In this document: positions 1-11,451 of the stretch, piece by piece | Position numbering within the stretch: the first letter of the stretch is position 1 | How the letters are laid out: every line of letters starts with the position of its first letter | Assembly (NCBI GenBank): GCA_963969495.1 | Contig: OZ018328.1 | Location: forward strand, 1,054,001-1,118,000 | Direction of reading: 5' to 3' | DNA length: 64,000 bases | Source: Ceratothoa steindachneri | Lineage: Eukaryota; Arthropoda; Malacostraca; Isopoda; Cymothoidae | Position numbers and translations under genes: made by a program | The notes under the pieces: generated by a model | The model's database searches: none | What the model was told of the DNA's origin: nothing | Seen by the model: only the letters and a program-made list of their open reading frames with translations

Positions 1-542
1 CGGTCGCATCGTCCCCCCTTCCACTCCCATCATGTCCGAAGCTGTTTCCTAAATGAACGTGGGCACACGCCCGGCTGCATCGGAGATGCACGGTTGCGCG
101 CCGAGATTGAGTGTTAGAATGTACACTGTTGACGCGAGTGTACTCGCCTCAATAGTCCGTCCTAGCCCACACACCCGCGACCCCATACTTTCTGTGTTTC
201 CTGTTTTAAAAAGAATGATTTTTAAGAAGAAAATACGCGAAAGAAACCAAGAATCGCCCCTCCCCCCTTCATTTATAAGCTTTGCGTGAATGGCCTTCCA
301 CACCCGTCCCGGTCCCCTAATTTACACGGGCGCGCGCCCGGAGATGCACCAAGGGCGAATTATATAAGCTAAACTATTGACGCGCCTAGTCCCCCCCCCC
401 CCCACCACGATGCCCGCAAGTACGCAGGCATCGAACGCGTGCTTGCGCAAACGGTAATATCCAGCCCCCCCCCTCCCCTCCTCCCACGATGCCCGCAAGC
501 ACGCAGACACCGAACGCGTGCTTGCGCAAACGGTAATATCCA

Positions 543-624
<82 letters not shown>

Positions 625-878
625 AGTATATATATATATATATATATCCAGTATATATATATATAACCAGTATATATATATATATATCCAGTATATATAT
701 ATATATATATCCAGTATATATATATATATCCAGTATATATATATATATGCACCAAGGGCGAATTACATAAGCTAAACTATTGACGCGCCTAGTCTCAACC
801 CCCCACCACCACGATGCCCGCAAGCACGCAGGCATCGATCGCGTGCCCTCCCCCCCCCCCACACACAGTATATATCCA

Positions 879-970
<92 letters not shown>

Positions 971-971
971 A

Positions 972-1021
<50 letters not shown>

Positions 1022-1142
1022 AGTATATATATATATATGCACCAAGGGCGAATTACATGAGCTAAACTATTGACGCGCCTAGTCTCAACCCCCCACCACC
1101 ACGATGCCCGCAAGCACGCAGGCATCGATTGCGTGCCCCCCC

Positions 1143-1173
<31 letters not shown>

Positions 1174-1175
1174 AG
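1..1175. repeat. Higher-order repeat of (TA)n tracts, poly-C runs and a ~90-bp unit
   Basis: A unit beginning TGCACCAAGGGCGAATTA and running into GACGCGCCTAGTC, a C-rich stretch and GATGCCCGCAAGCACGCAGG occurs at about 345, 748 and 1038. An extra partial copy of its end lies near 487. The units are separated by (TA)n blocks (about 544-622, 868-968, 975-1018) that are punctuated by CCAG. C runs lie at 391-403 and 1136-1159, the latter followed by (CA)n. Open frames here consist only of Ile-Tyr repeats and are not genes. The origin of the unit is not recognised. Confidence 0.85.
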
Positions 1176-1189
1176 ATGTCTGCGCGGAT

Positions 1190-2575
1190 CCGTCGGAATA
1201 GTGGAATTACACGGAGCTTTGGGGCATCGGTAGATATCTTCAATCTTCTCGAGAGAGATTTGATGTTTTCGATTTCCACCGCCGTAGTCTGTGCTATGTA
1301 ATTCAAATTACGATAAGGTGTCGCGCAGATAATCGTTATATCCTCCGCAAATTCGACGTATAACGACCATTCAGTCAGAGGTTGGGGAAGGTCGATGGTG
1401 TATATGCTGTAAAGCAAGGTACTTAAACACTCGAACTTGGGGCCATGGAATCCTTTAATGTTCACAAACTCTTTTCTCTCCATCACGTAATCGCATAGAA
1501 TCCTTTCAAGTATAGGGTCGAGGCCCAGTTGTAAGATCTTGCATTACAGGCCTCTCCTCTATACTTTGTCAAAGGCCTTTTTGACGTCATGGAGTACCAG
1601 ATTGGCATGGTGTCTTTCTGTTTTTACTTTTGTTAACTTCTCGGTGATCAAGGCTAGCGCCGTGTCCGTTCTTCGCTTCCTTCGGAAGTCGTGTTGTTTA
1701 TTGTTGTGCAGATTATTATTTTCGAGGAAAGTATTAACCCAATTGGCCAATATCTTCTCAAAGACTTTCCCTACAAATTCTAAGAGATATATGCCTGAAA
1801 TTAGCTGGACTGCACGGTGGTTTACCGACTTTGGGAATGAATATCATTTGTTCTACCTACCAGTGGCCAGGGAGGTAACCCACGTTCAGGCACACATTCA
1901 TGATATTCATAAGCCCCAGAAGGATGTTGAGTAGGTCTCTTATAAAATTCTCCTGTGTCAGTCCTGTACGCTCAGGTGCTCGTTGATGAAAGGATTTTAA
2001 AGTTTCCGAGAGTTCTTCGGCAGTAATTCTACCGCCGAGTCCTTCCATATTCCTTTCCTGCGATACATAATAATGAGGATAGGTTTTGTGTATCTGGTCA
2101 TTCAGATCGTTTATAATTCCGTCTTCAAAGTCTAAATCAAAGTTATCATTCTCTACCGGGGATATCTTAAAAATAGATACCTAGAATGGTCTGAATTCTT
2201 CTTCGATTTCTTGAGTCTCAGTAATTTCCGTATTGTCTGGTGTGAGTTTTATTGTCATTTGTGTCTGTCATTCTTTTATTCATTTTACAGTCTGCCAGAA
2301 TGTGCGTGAGTCATTTTCTAAGTCAAACCTGTCTACTAAATTGTCCCAAAGTACACTCTGTTGGGCCCTAATAAGTGTCATTAGTTCGTCACATATGTGT
2401 CGTGTTCGTCTGTGCGTATTGATTTTGGGGTCAGTGGGGTTCAATTCATTGATCCGGTTCCTGTATTCCCTTGCGGTGGTTTTCATTATAGGGTTCCAAT
2501 TAGCAGAAAGAGTTTTAAATTTTGTCTGGTGAATGGCTTCTGTCGTGGTACACCACTCTATACCATAAACTAGTC
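1190..2575 (-). pseudogene. LINE-X ORF2, linker and reverse transcriptase remnant
   Basis: The minus strand holds a linker with EYRNRINELNP (2486-2280), an RT fragment with DFRRKRRTDTALA and the palm segment ending VLHDVKKAFDKV (1750-1559), and the catalytic box in the form FAEDITII (1486-1190). The usual YADD/FADD core reads FAED here, so one of the two metal-binding aspartates is Glu. The fragments are in different frames. The product would have been the LINE polymerase, and it is clearly dead. Confidence 0.8.
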
Positions 2576-3635
2576 CTATATTATGAGGGGAGGGGAGGGT
2601 GACTTAATCACCTACTGCAACGCGAACCGTTTAAGGACTGTTCGCAGGGATTAACGACCGACTAGTAGGTGAAACTTGAGGCGTTGGGTTTCAAATGCTT
2701 AATAATCAGACAGAGTGCATAAATGGTTGGCGAGATTTACTTGAATAGGCCGAGAGTATCGTTTAAGGTTAGTTAAAGATGAATTAACAAAAATATAATT
2801 TTACTTACAAACAAAAATAGGAATTAAAAAATGGCAAAACGGGATTGTTTAAATTGAAATAGTCTCTGGATAATCATTATGAGGAGGGATTCGCAAATAG
2901 AGTTAATTGATTAGCGTTACTAGGCTCAGCTCAAAAGGATGAACTTGACAATACTAATAATGAATGGGAGGGGGCTTCAGTCTTACGAGTTGGTGACTTC
3001 GAGAAAGACCCTTCTTGCGATGAGGCGAATGGGAAACGGCCCGAATGAGGCAAGTGAGGCACGATCCGAACCAACCTTCTGATTAAGATGTTTACTCTTC
3101 AAAGATGACGTTTGACAGGAAAAGTGAGAATTCTTGTAACTCCACTGGAAGAGATTTTCTTCGGTTCGATTAAACGAAGGGAGACTGTCACACAACTTCA
3201 AAGGCTTGCCGTTCACAAAAGCTACCAACTTACTAGGTTAGAATCACGGCGGAGAAAGTCTGCTGTCTGATGAACGCTCACGGGACTTAGAGGAGACGAT
3301 AAGGACGACCTTGAGGTGTGTGCGGGAGTCTCCGATTTCCAGTCAAAACCGAGTATTTGTATGGGCGATTCTGAAGGGGAAGGGGGAATTTGGAAAAAGG
3401 AGTCACAAGCTCCAGACATTTTAATCTGGAGGTGGAGTCGATTCATCATTTAACAGCAAAGTGCGAGACACAGCTCTTTCTCGCCTCGTCACCAGAGGGG
3501 AGGAAGCTCGGGACGATTTCGCAGGATTTGGGAATATTTTCCCAATGCACTTAGGATTCTAAACTTTTCGAATGTTCCCGAACAGGAAGTGACGTCCATG
3601 ACGGGATACAATCACACGTGTTCTCCAAATAACGC
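2576..3635. other. Unrecognised ~1.06-kb block interrupting LINE-X
   Basis: LINE coding similarity stops near 2575 and resumes near 3635, in the gap between the endonuclease and the RT linker. The block has no convincing open frame; the minus-strand frames at 2983-3449 are low-complexity and unlike known proteins. CACCTACT near 2610 and AGTAGGTG near 2665 are inverted. It may be an insertion of a non-autonomous transposon, but no terminal repeats or target duplication could be shown. Confidence 0.4.
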
Positions 3636-3639
3636 GGGG

Positions 3640-4560
3640 AGGTCAGAGGTTGTTCTTTTACAGCTTTCTTATAGGCCTTTAATAAATAATCATTAATTTT
3701 GTCCAACTCCTCGTCAATTTCTTCTAAATTTGCGCAATTAAGGGGTCGGAAATGTATTTTTCAAGGAGTCTATTATACGTATCCCAGTTGGCACGAGTGT
3801 AACTCTTGTGTTCTGGGATGGGGACTTGGATTGGGGAAGTTGAAATTTTAATAAGGATAGCCTGGTGGTCGCTGGCGACAGGAGGGCCCGATTCAATGGA
3901 GTAATTATATGGGGGGAAAGTGCTGGTGAGCATTATGTCCGGTTCAGTGGCTGTTCACTGAGTAATGAATGTGTGGAAGTTTGGTTCAATTCTTGTCATA
4001 ATTTGCCTGTCAGTAAGTGTCTCAAGATTCCTGCCTGCTGAGTCGGTTGATGTGTAGTCTGAGGCAGCACTCCTTGCATTGAGGTCGCCGACAAAAATAA
4101 CAGTTCTGCTGTGACCACAAAGCTGCAGGAAGTTGTGAAGGGGTAAGTACCCTCTCCTTGGGGGCTAGTGCCCTGTTGCGAGGAGCAGGAAGTCCACTGC
4201 CGCACGGACATCCACATCGAGGTATGACTCATCGAGTCCACTTATTGGTCTGAGGTGAAAGCCTCTTTTCACAGCTATTGTACATCCGTCAAAACGTTCC
4301 CGGCTGTGATTTTTGGTTAAGACTTCGTAGGGTAACATTTTTTATCCTGTCTGTGTCATTTATCACATGTTCTGAGATAAATACAACGTGTGGGTGACAT
4401 TTTCGTTTTATGTTACCGTAGAGTACTTTTTTGTCCTTCCAACCGTTCGAGTTAAAATGTAATATTTTTTATGTCGCCATTGTCTTGTTCACTATAAATT
4501 CTTGTGTGTTTATGTTATTTTTAGGACTTATTCTCTTACGAGCTTAGGTCCTTGTGGAGT
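3640..4560 (-). pseudogene. LINE-X ORF2, endonuclease remnant
   Basis: The minus strand encodes an exonuclease/endonuclease/phosphatase domain. VIFVGDLNARS (near 4110-4080) is the GDLN metal-binding motif, and GPPVASDHQAILI (near 3890-3850) is the C-terminal SDH catalytic motif. One in-frame stop lies between them, in the segment ending TFITQ. This enzyme nicks target DNA to prime reverse transcription in LINEs. Confidence 0.75.
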
Positions 4561-5136
4561 GTTTGATGGTGCGATTGTTTTCCCCGTACGTTTTTTTTTT
4601 TTTTGTATTCGCTGTCCGTTAGAACGATAAAAGTTTCGGGCGCCAGGTTTATTAAGCCTTGGAGTAAATCCTCAACTTGTTTTTTACTGCAGTCGTCAGA
4701 GGTGAATTCCTATTTGTATCTTCCGGATATTCTTTCTGATGCATCAAGGACACCTATCTCCTTAGGGAAAGGGGACCTTTCAACAGCGAATACCTTCAAG
4801 TTAATTTTCCTTGAATGGTAAGCGTGTCTAAATTCCCTTTTACAAGAAGATGACGATCTCGTACGTCTTTGAGGCTGTGAGGTTTTTCATGAACGGGACG
4901 AGCGTGCCCCCACCTCAGGTCTCGCAGTCTCTGTCCCCGTAACTTCATTGTCATTCTTTTGTGAGTCAGTTTTTTTGTTGAGTATTTTGCGTGTTGTTGT
5001 TTTGCTTCTCAGTGCGAGTCTTCGCTTCCTTTGTTGCCTGAGCCTGGATCCTAGGATCCCTAGAAGGAGCTGAGACGTTGCTGAGGGTGGGGAGCTTCTG
5101 GCAACTAGCCTCGCACTGGGGGTTTGAGACTAATCT

Positions 5137-6545
5137 TTAGAATTTCCTCCGACCGTGGATTCCAGGGAAACCACATTTCCTGCACCCTATTACGAGTTCC
5201 CATTCTATTAAGCTCTTCTGCAAAGCACCCAAGGGGGACATAATTGCAATGTGAGCATTATTATAATAGATGCAACAACACAATTTTGGTCGAGCTTTCA
5301 TTCTCGACATGCAGGTATGTCTTATTTTTCTGAGACTCCGCAACAGCAGCTTAGTAAGCAACCTTGCCGTAGGTACTATTCGCTTTGTCTTATTCTTCCT
5401 GTCTTTTATGATTCGCTTTCTTTTTTAAGAGATCTTTTTTGACCGGGCGAGCCATGCAAAGCGTCTTATGCGCTGCTGCACAGTTCAGGCACTTCAGAGA
5501 GGTGCTGTTGCAACCCTTCCAAGAATGTGCATCTAGCGAGCAAATAGAGCACAAAAGAACGTTCCTCATGGGGCAGGTGACCGTGGTGTGTTCCTCGTAC
5601 TTATAGCACTTGAAACACATATGGATGTCGATAAGCTCCTCACGTTCGATCTGCTCAGGAAAGACACGGACGTTAAAGAGGAGCATACCTCCCTCTGTAG
5701 CCTTAACCGCCATTGCCGTATCACAAAAGACTATCTTTGGATACCTTGATAATTTCGTATACCTTCGCCCAGGTGTGGTTCTTTTCCATCTCTGCGTGAA
5801 TCTCTTCCACGGAGTGCCCCCCAACCATAGGTGGGCGTTATCACGATAACGATATTGGGTTATCGGTTATCTGATATTTCTTTCCCCCGCGTTATCGATT
5901 AATCTGTATCGCTGATACTTTTTGTTCCAAACTAGCGATAATCGATAATTTCAATTTTGGGTTCCAGTTTAGCACAGGGGCGAGCCGCGCGTGCCTTGGA
6001 GGCAGAAATAGGTAGGTCCAAGCTGGAATGAGGATCCTCAAAACCTATGAGGTGATGAAGGAGAGCCTCACCAGGTAAGAAACTGAGAAACAGTATTCAA
6101 ATATTCTTACTATTGTATTATAAAAAAGCGCTATATATAGTCAATAATCAATTTTGTTCTATAATTTTGGATTTATCGATGTATCGGTTATCACTTTATC
6201 GGGCGATAAATTTATCGCCAGTTATCGATTATTGGTTATCGCCGATAAGGTTATCGTTATCGATTTATCGGTTATCGTGATACATTTTTTTCGTTATCGC
6301 GCCCACCCATATATCGAGGCGGCGAAGGATGATACTTCAGGGAGTCTTAATTTGTGATGGGGTGTGCGGTTTCGGGTTTATTGATTTTAAGCACTGTAGC
6401 TTTTTGAGAGGCGAGTGCTTCCCAGTCGGCCTCCTAAGAGCATATTGCAGCGTAACTAGCCGTACTAGCGCAATTCACAAGTCACCATAAATTTTGCGAA
6501 GACCCTTCCTCTGCCAGGCTTGGGGCATTCGGAGAGGGTCTCCCG
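5137..6545 (-). pseudogene. LINE-X ORF1 (Gag-like), interrupted
   Basis: The best-preserved part (5824-5390) has three zinc-knuckle-like motifs: CFKC..H....C, CSIC..H....C and CLNC...H....C. This is typical of LINE ORF1 RNA-binding proteins. The N-terminal part continues at 6312-6545 on the minus strand, after a 477-bp inverted-repeat transposon at 5830-6306. Removing that transposon would bring the two frames together. C-terminal residues extend weakly to about 5137. Confidence 0.7.
5830..6306. mobile_element. Small non-autonomous inverted-repeat transposon (hAT/MITE-like)
   Basis: Both ends carry GGTGGGCG (5830-5837) and CGCCCAC(C) (6300-6307) in inverted orientation. The arms are full of TTATCGATAA-type palindromes. 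The 5-bp CCATA is present on both sides (5825-5829 and 6307-6311) and may be the target duplication, with one base ambiguous. No transposase is encoded. It sits inside the LINE-X ORF1. The superfamily assignment is uncertain. Confidence 0.65.
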
Positions 6546-7400
6546 TGGTATCCACCGGGTCATTCCTCATTTACATTTACATCTCCTTATATGTGAGACT
6601 GGAAAAAGTAAATGTTGAAAGGAAAATCCCCACGGAGTGAGCGTGTGTTTGTTTGTATGTAAGTGTGCGCGTGTGTAGTTTAAGAGTGAATCTATCACCA
6701 AGTTTAAAAGAAAATAATTTCAAGAACGGTGTCCCAGTCCTGAGCCAAAAACATAGTTTTTCACAAGGCACTTTGCCTTCAGAGTGGGGCGCTTTTCGAA
6801 TGCCCAACAGGTTGTTGTCCGACCAAGGCAGACTCGATGAAGAAAGGGGGAGTGTGTGTGGGGGCGGGGAGTGAGAATTTCACTCAAAATTAGCGATAAA
6901 ATTCGTGAATGAATTTAATTTTATTTATTTTGTTCATGTAACATTGTCCGTAAAAATTCTCTCAGGCATGTACTTGCGAACGAAAAATATAAGAAAAGCC
7001 TGTTATTATCTTGTCTTAAAAAAGGCTTTAAAAAACGTACTTGCGAAAGAAGAAAAGCTTTTTCTTCTGTTGTACGAACAAACGCTTAACTTGTACATTC
7101 GAACGATAAAAATAGGAAAAGTATATGTATGCTTGTTAGAACAAACACTTTAAACCAGACTTGCGAACGAAAAAAAACAATTAAGAAAAGTATATATACT
7201 TGTTCGGAGAAAAATCTTAAAAAACTACATTTCCGTACAATCTTACCGACATTTTGGTAGAAATTGCATAATTTTAGATATTCGTTATTTGCAGGTCATT
7301 TGATTTTGTTCTATATTTTTATCTTTCCCCAACCCCTTCTTCTCCTCCTTGGCATCTGCTAGTTGTTTGGTTTCATTGGAGATTAATCATAAATATAAAT
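6546..7400. other. Intergenic AT-rich DNA with a diverged tandem repeat
   Basis: No gene is supported here. At about 6965-7225 a unit containing TTGCGAACGAAAAA, AAGAAAAG and CTTGTTNGAACAAA recurs about four times with a period of roughly 60-80 bp. The open frame at 6905-7153 is produced by this repeat. The piece 6590-6870 has GT-rich low complexity. Confidence 0.5.
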
Positions 7401-7470
7401 TATGATGAAAATAATTATATTTTTCTTACGTCACGTTTATTATCATAAAACTAGAAGGAAAAAATATATA

Positions 7471-8790
7471 AAAATGAATGAATTCTATAATTTTCCATGT
7501 TGCAAATCCAAAAATTCAGTTGCAAATGTAGAATATATGAAAGAACAAACTAGTACAGTGTGTACATTTGAAAGAGATGAAATTGAAATAAAAAATAATT
7601 ACCCACCTATAAAATGTTTTGATAGCGATATATTTATATTTTACAAAAGAAAACACATATGGAATAAAGAAGTAGAAAATTATATTGAAATAATTTTGGA
7701 AAACATACAAAATAATAAACTAGAAAAATATATCAATAAGTTATTATCGTATGTGAAAAAGGAATATCCAATAAGTATAAAAATGAAAAAAAGGACGAAA
7801 AATCATTGTCCTGTTTACTTAGCGGAGATAAGTGTGACTTTATTGTCAATATTATAAGCAATGATTTAACAATATTATTTAATTGTTAGGATAATATTGT
7901 TAAAGCATATTATATTAAATGTAAAAATTGTTCATGTAGAAGATGCATATATAAAAATCAGTATACAAATTTTAGATATTATTTGCTCAAAGTTTTATAT
8001 ATCTACAATATAATATTAACAAATGTCTTAAATATTTTACAAATAACACTTTTAATTCCAAAATTTACAAATATTTCTCACTGGATTCTGAAAAATTCAC
8101 TGTCAGCTTTAATTTTCCTGTACATTGCATATCTGAGAAAAGTGTTTCAGATTTTTGGAAGATGAAACATTTTTGTAAGTATAAGATGGAAAGCAGTGTA
8201 ATATATAGTGTAAAAAATGATAATTTCACTTTTAATATGAACAATATTTCCCTCAAGAAAAATTCATTTATGGTCTTTTTGCAGTCTCCTTCTTTTCTTA
8301 TGTTCTTATGTTCTTATATCTAGACATTATTTGTCACCAGATAATAAATCGGGTTTTGTGAAATTCCCATTATTTACATTTGATTTATATACGAATAAAT
8401 ATGTGATAATTGATAAACGCAACATTTACAAATTCTCTTGGAAATGATTCTAAATAATATTACGCAAATCAGAAAAAAAACTCATAATGACAATAATAAT
8501 TACCTGGAGGATGATGGTAACACCGTAAAAGTTGAAGAAAAAATAAATAAAACACAAATATTATCAAATCCTTTTTATTCATATCTTAATAAAAACAATA
8601 GACCATCGAAATCAAATATTCTTAATCGATGATGCGTATTAAACTTATGGAGTGATATATATAATTTTTTTTTTTTTAAATACATCTGGGATCCAATATC
8701 TTAATGAAATATATAAAAGCTATTCCAACAAATTTAATGGTGATATAAATAAGATATTTTCAGAGATTTACTTTTTTTAAAATTTTAGAA
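7471..8790 (+). pseudogene. AT-rich Lys/Asn-rich coding relic of unknown origin
   Basis: An open frame at 7402-7857 (internal ATG at 7471) is rich in Lys, Asn, Ile and Cys. Protein-like sequence continues in other frames to about 8790, broken by a frameshift near 7800, a stop near 7893, another frameshift near 8010, a 47-bp insertion at 8271-8317 and further stops near 8445 and 8640. The later piece at 8438-8632 is acidic and Asn-rich. A CxxC-type cluster falls near 7935-7950. Composition is much more AT-rich than any retroelement here. I do not recognise the family. A relic of a large AT-rich DNA virus or another mobile element is possible but unproven. Confidence 0.45.
8271..8317 (+). mobile_element. 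3'-tail fragment of a CR1/L2-like LINE or SINE
   Basis: The sequence TGGTCTTTTTGCAGTCTCC, then TTCTTTTCTTATG and repeats of GTTCTTAT, matches segments at 44163-44202 and 60721-60758 almost exactly. Octamer-repeat tails are known at the 3' ends of CR1-type LINEs. Here only about 47 bp were inserted, into the AT-rich relic. Confidence 0.6.
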
Positions 8791-9217
8791 TTTTTTGAAA
8801 GAAATAATTGAACTCAAGAAACCGGTTTGTGTTGCATCTGCTATTCATATTATGAAAAGATTTTCTATTCTTCTTGCAGTCATGTGTTAAGTTATATTCA
8901 TCGTTAAACCCCCTCTTTCATATTTTTTTATCCAACTTTTAATACATAGAATATTTAAGTATATCAAAATATATTTCGAAATTTTCAAATTGAATGAGAT
9001 ACTGTGAATAATTTTTTTTTAAGTAAAAAAGTACATTTTATTACTATCTTTGCATAATTTTTTAAAATGTATTTTTATTTGATTTTGAATGAAATATAGC
9101 AATTTTAGAGTCTATATTTGAAGATTTAAAATTTATATCCTCAATGTGCTTATGTTTTTTATTTGTTTAAAATTTTTCTAAGATTGTATTATTACTATTT
9201 TTCTTCTGAAACTTTGT

Positions 9218-9303
<86 letters not shown>

Positions 9304-9620
9304 CTATTTCAATTAAATATAATATTTGCAACATAATGAGAAAAATTTATGTTTTAAAATTAACAATTTATAATTCTTAATTTTTGGAAGTGACGTCAAA
9401 AATGGTTTTCCACATGCATTCAATAATATTAATAATTCTTCTGCATTTATTTTCTCAAAGTTTTCATGTGTTAAAAGATCTCTCAAAATGTAAATAATTA
9501 ATTTTGAAAATATGGTATATATTGTTATGTCATTATACTCGTATATATTATGATTATTTATTAATTTTATTTTAAAAGGACTTTATCAAAATGAAAAACG
9601 AACAACTTTCTTATAGCTTT
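8791..9620. other. AT-rich intergenic DNA with a (TA)40 tract
   Basis: No gene is visible. A pure (TA)n microsatellite occupies about 9222-9301. The rest is poly-A/T-rich sequence without long open frames. Confidence 0.7.
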
Positions 9621-9725
9621 TTCAAATACAAACTGACAATGTTGTGTTCTGTTAATTTATAAATCACATACCTTTTCCTTCTTCTTTCACTATTTCATTA
9701 TTATTTTAATGTCTTTAAATTTGGG

Positions 9726-9846
9726 ATGAAAATCATTGGATTTGTTTTGATTGTGGCAGTAACTTTGGCTAGAGGTTGTGAGTACTTAGCGATGAAGGGA
9801 GTTGAGTCCTGCGACTCCTGCAAACTTCTTAATGCTAATGTTTCGG
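9726..9846 (+). CDS. Putative first exon of a small secreted peptide
   Basis: ATG at 9726 opens a 40-codon exon starting MKIIGFVLIVAVTLARG, a clear signal-peptide hydrophobic core. A short mature part with three more Cys (CEYLAMKGVESCDSC) follows. It ends at a consensus donor: GG then GTGAGT at 9847, phase 1. Reading through the donor reaches a stop after six more codons. Four or more related copies lie at 9964, 13882, 14765, 15007 and 15237. No partner exon was found in the window. It may be a live gene's exon or one member of a dead repeat. The family is unrecognised. Confidence 0.45.
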
Positions 9847-9879
9847 GTGAGTATCACTTAAGATAATACCAGTGGTGTT

Positions 9880-10060
9880 GTGTTCTTTTAATTTATAAAA
9901 GACATACTTTTCTTTCATATTTCACTCATTTATTATTATTTTTCTTTGTCTTTAAATTTTGGATGCAAATCATTGGATTTGTTATATTTGTGGCAGTAGC
10001 TTTGGATAGATTTCTCTCATACTTATCGATGAAGGGGGTTGAGGCCTGTGACTCGTGAAA
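9880..10060 (+). pseudogene. Degenerate second copy of the signal-peptide exon unit
   Basis: The promoter-proximal stretch (GGTGTTGTGTTCTTTTAATT) and the exon are repeated about 238 bp after the first copy. The copy reads ATGCAAATCATTGG at 9964, then a hydrophobic stretch, and hits TGA where the first copy has a Cys codon. It is cut at about 10060 by LINE-D. Confidence 0.55.
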
Positions 10061-10159
10061 AATCTAGAGTCTGACAGGCCTACTGACGAGCTACTGCAAG
10101 GGGTGATGAGCTGTTGCATCCCGTAATTAAAAGAGGGTCACTAAGCCCAATGATGAAGA

Positions 10160-11450
10160 AAAAATCCCCCCCTTAATGTCCCCAGTTCCATTGTCGGAGC
10201 CACCCTCGGTCAGCTACACAGGAAAAATGGAGCCCCCCACCCCCCTGTGCCTGCGCAGGAGACCCTCCATATTTTCTAACCGGGGAAGAGGCTTACTCCT
10301 CTCCTTCACTTACGGGTGTAGAGGACTCCCCCTCACGCCCGTCTCTGGAGGTACTTTCCGGCACCATCTCCCCTTTTCCAGGGGCAGTATCCCCTTTTCA
10401 TTCCAAGGGGCCTGCCAAGAAAGCCAGCAGGCAGCTCATAGCCGACTGCCCCTCGTGTAAGCGGCTCGGTAGAGCAAACCCCCTTAGGGGGGAGAGGGAA
10501 GCCAGGCCCCTTCCGTCACTTCCCTCAAAAGACCTGCTGGCAAGAATATTGAACCTTGCCGGGGTCAAGGCCTGTGCCTCCGCACACCACCTCACAATTG
10601 ACAATGATGCCAACGGGACCTGCGATGTCGTAGGGCAGGGATGGCCAACTGGATACCTCTCCCTGAGATAGACATGGGCATAGAGGCAACCCAGCCTCAG
10701 ACGGTAGGGCCTTCCATGGGAACGAATCCGGGCTTGGCGCCAAGCACCAAACATGTATCCGCCCCTATGCCAGGTCCTCCTCAAACAGCCCGACTTTCCA
10801 AGGCAGTACAAGGAGGGGAAGGATCTCCTCCAATCGGTGCCCGGGTGACTATCAGGACCTTCTCCATCTCGGAGAAGGACCTGGCTGAGGCTGGTCCATC
10901 TAGCCTGGGGGCTCCTGTCGGCGGAGGGGAGAAGCGGGTTCATTCCCCGCTCATATCTCGTAAAAAGAAAAAAAAATACGAAAAAGACAAAAAAGACTCG
11001 GGGCTCCTCTCCATCCGCGGGGGCTTCGGGGACGGGTGGGTCTGCTGCTACTTCGATAAGTGACCTTGCCGAGGTCGGCACATCCAGCCCCTCTGCTCCC
11101 CACGGTGAGGAGCCCCCGAATATGACTAAGACGAAAAGTGCGCAAGGCCGAGCCTCAAAAAACATCGGAGCCCCTCATTGAAAGGTTACCTGGAGTTTTC
11201 GAGTCCGCCGGCTTTAAACGCTTCTTCGTTATTCGCTCCACTGATGGCAGCATGTTGGCCAAGAGTAACATGATCCATCAGAGGAGAAAATTAGCTAGTG
11301 TAATTGGTAGAGAGCCAGAGGTGACCTGTTTTTCGGATAGGAGCCTTATGGCGAATGCTGTGTATCCCTCCGAGGTGCCCAAGATAAGTGCTCTTCGGAC
11401 ATTTGATGGGACCCCAGTGAGTGTGACGCTGCACTCTACCATGTCTTTGC
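10160..11450 (+). pseudogene. LINE-D ORF1 remnant (N-terminal and central part)
   Basis: Frames at 10176-10460, 10641-11063 and 11138-11458 correspond to the proline/serine-rich N-terminal region and the central domain (motif PGVFESAGFKRFFVIRSTDG) of the LINE-A family ORF1. The zinc-knuckle region is missing through the deletion at about 11448. Confidence 0.75.
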
Positions 11451-11451
11451 T

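Larger units (their letters stand above)
1186..6545 (-). mobile_element. LINE-X, decayed non-LTR retrotransposon
   Basis: Read on the minus strand, the segment carries in order an ORF1 with CCHC knuckles (about 6545-5137), an apurinic-type endonuclease (about 4560-3640), a linker and a reverse transcriptase (2575-1190). This is the order of Jockey-like LINEs. Stops and frameshifts occur throughout, the RT active-site box is altered, and the element is interrupted at 2576-3635 and 5830-6306. The 3' end is lost in the repeat block before 1186. This family is different from LINE-A to LINE-E elsewhere in the window. Confidence 0.8.

Noticed and set aside
386..1173. Long minus- and plus-strand open frames of alternating Ile-Tyr
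   Set aside because: They are translations of (TA)n microsatellites and have no other content.
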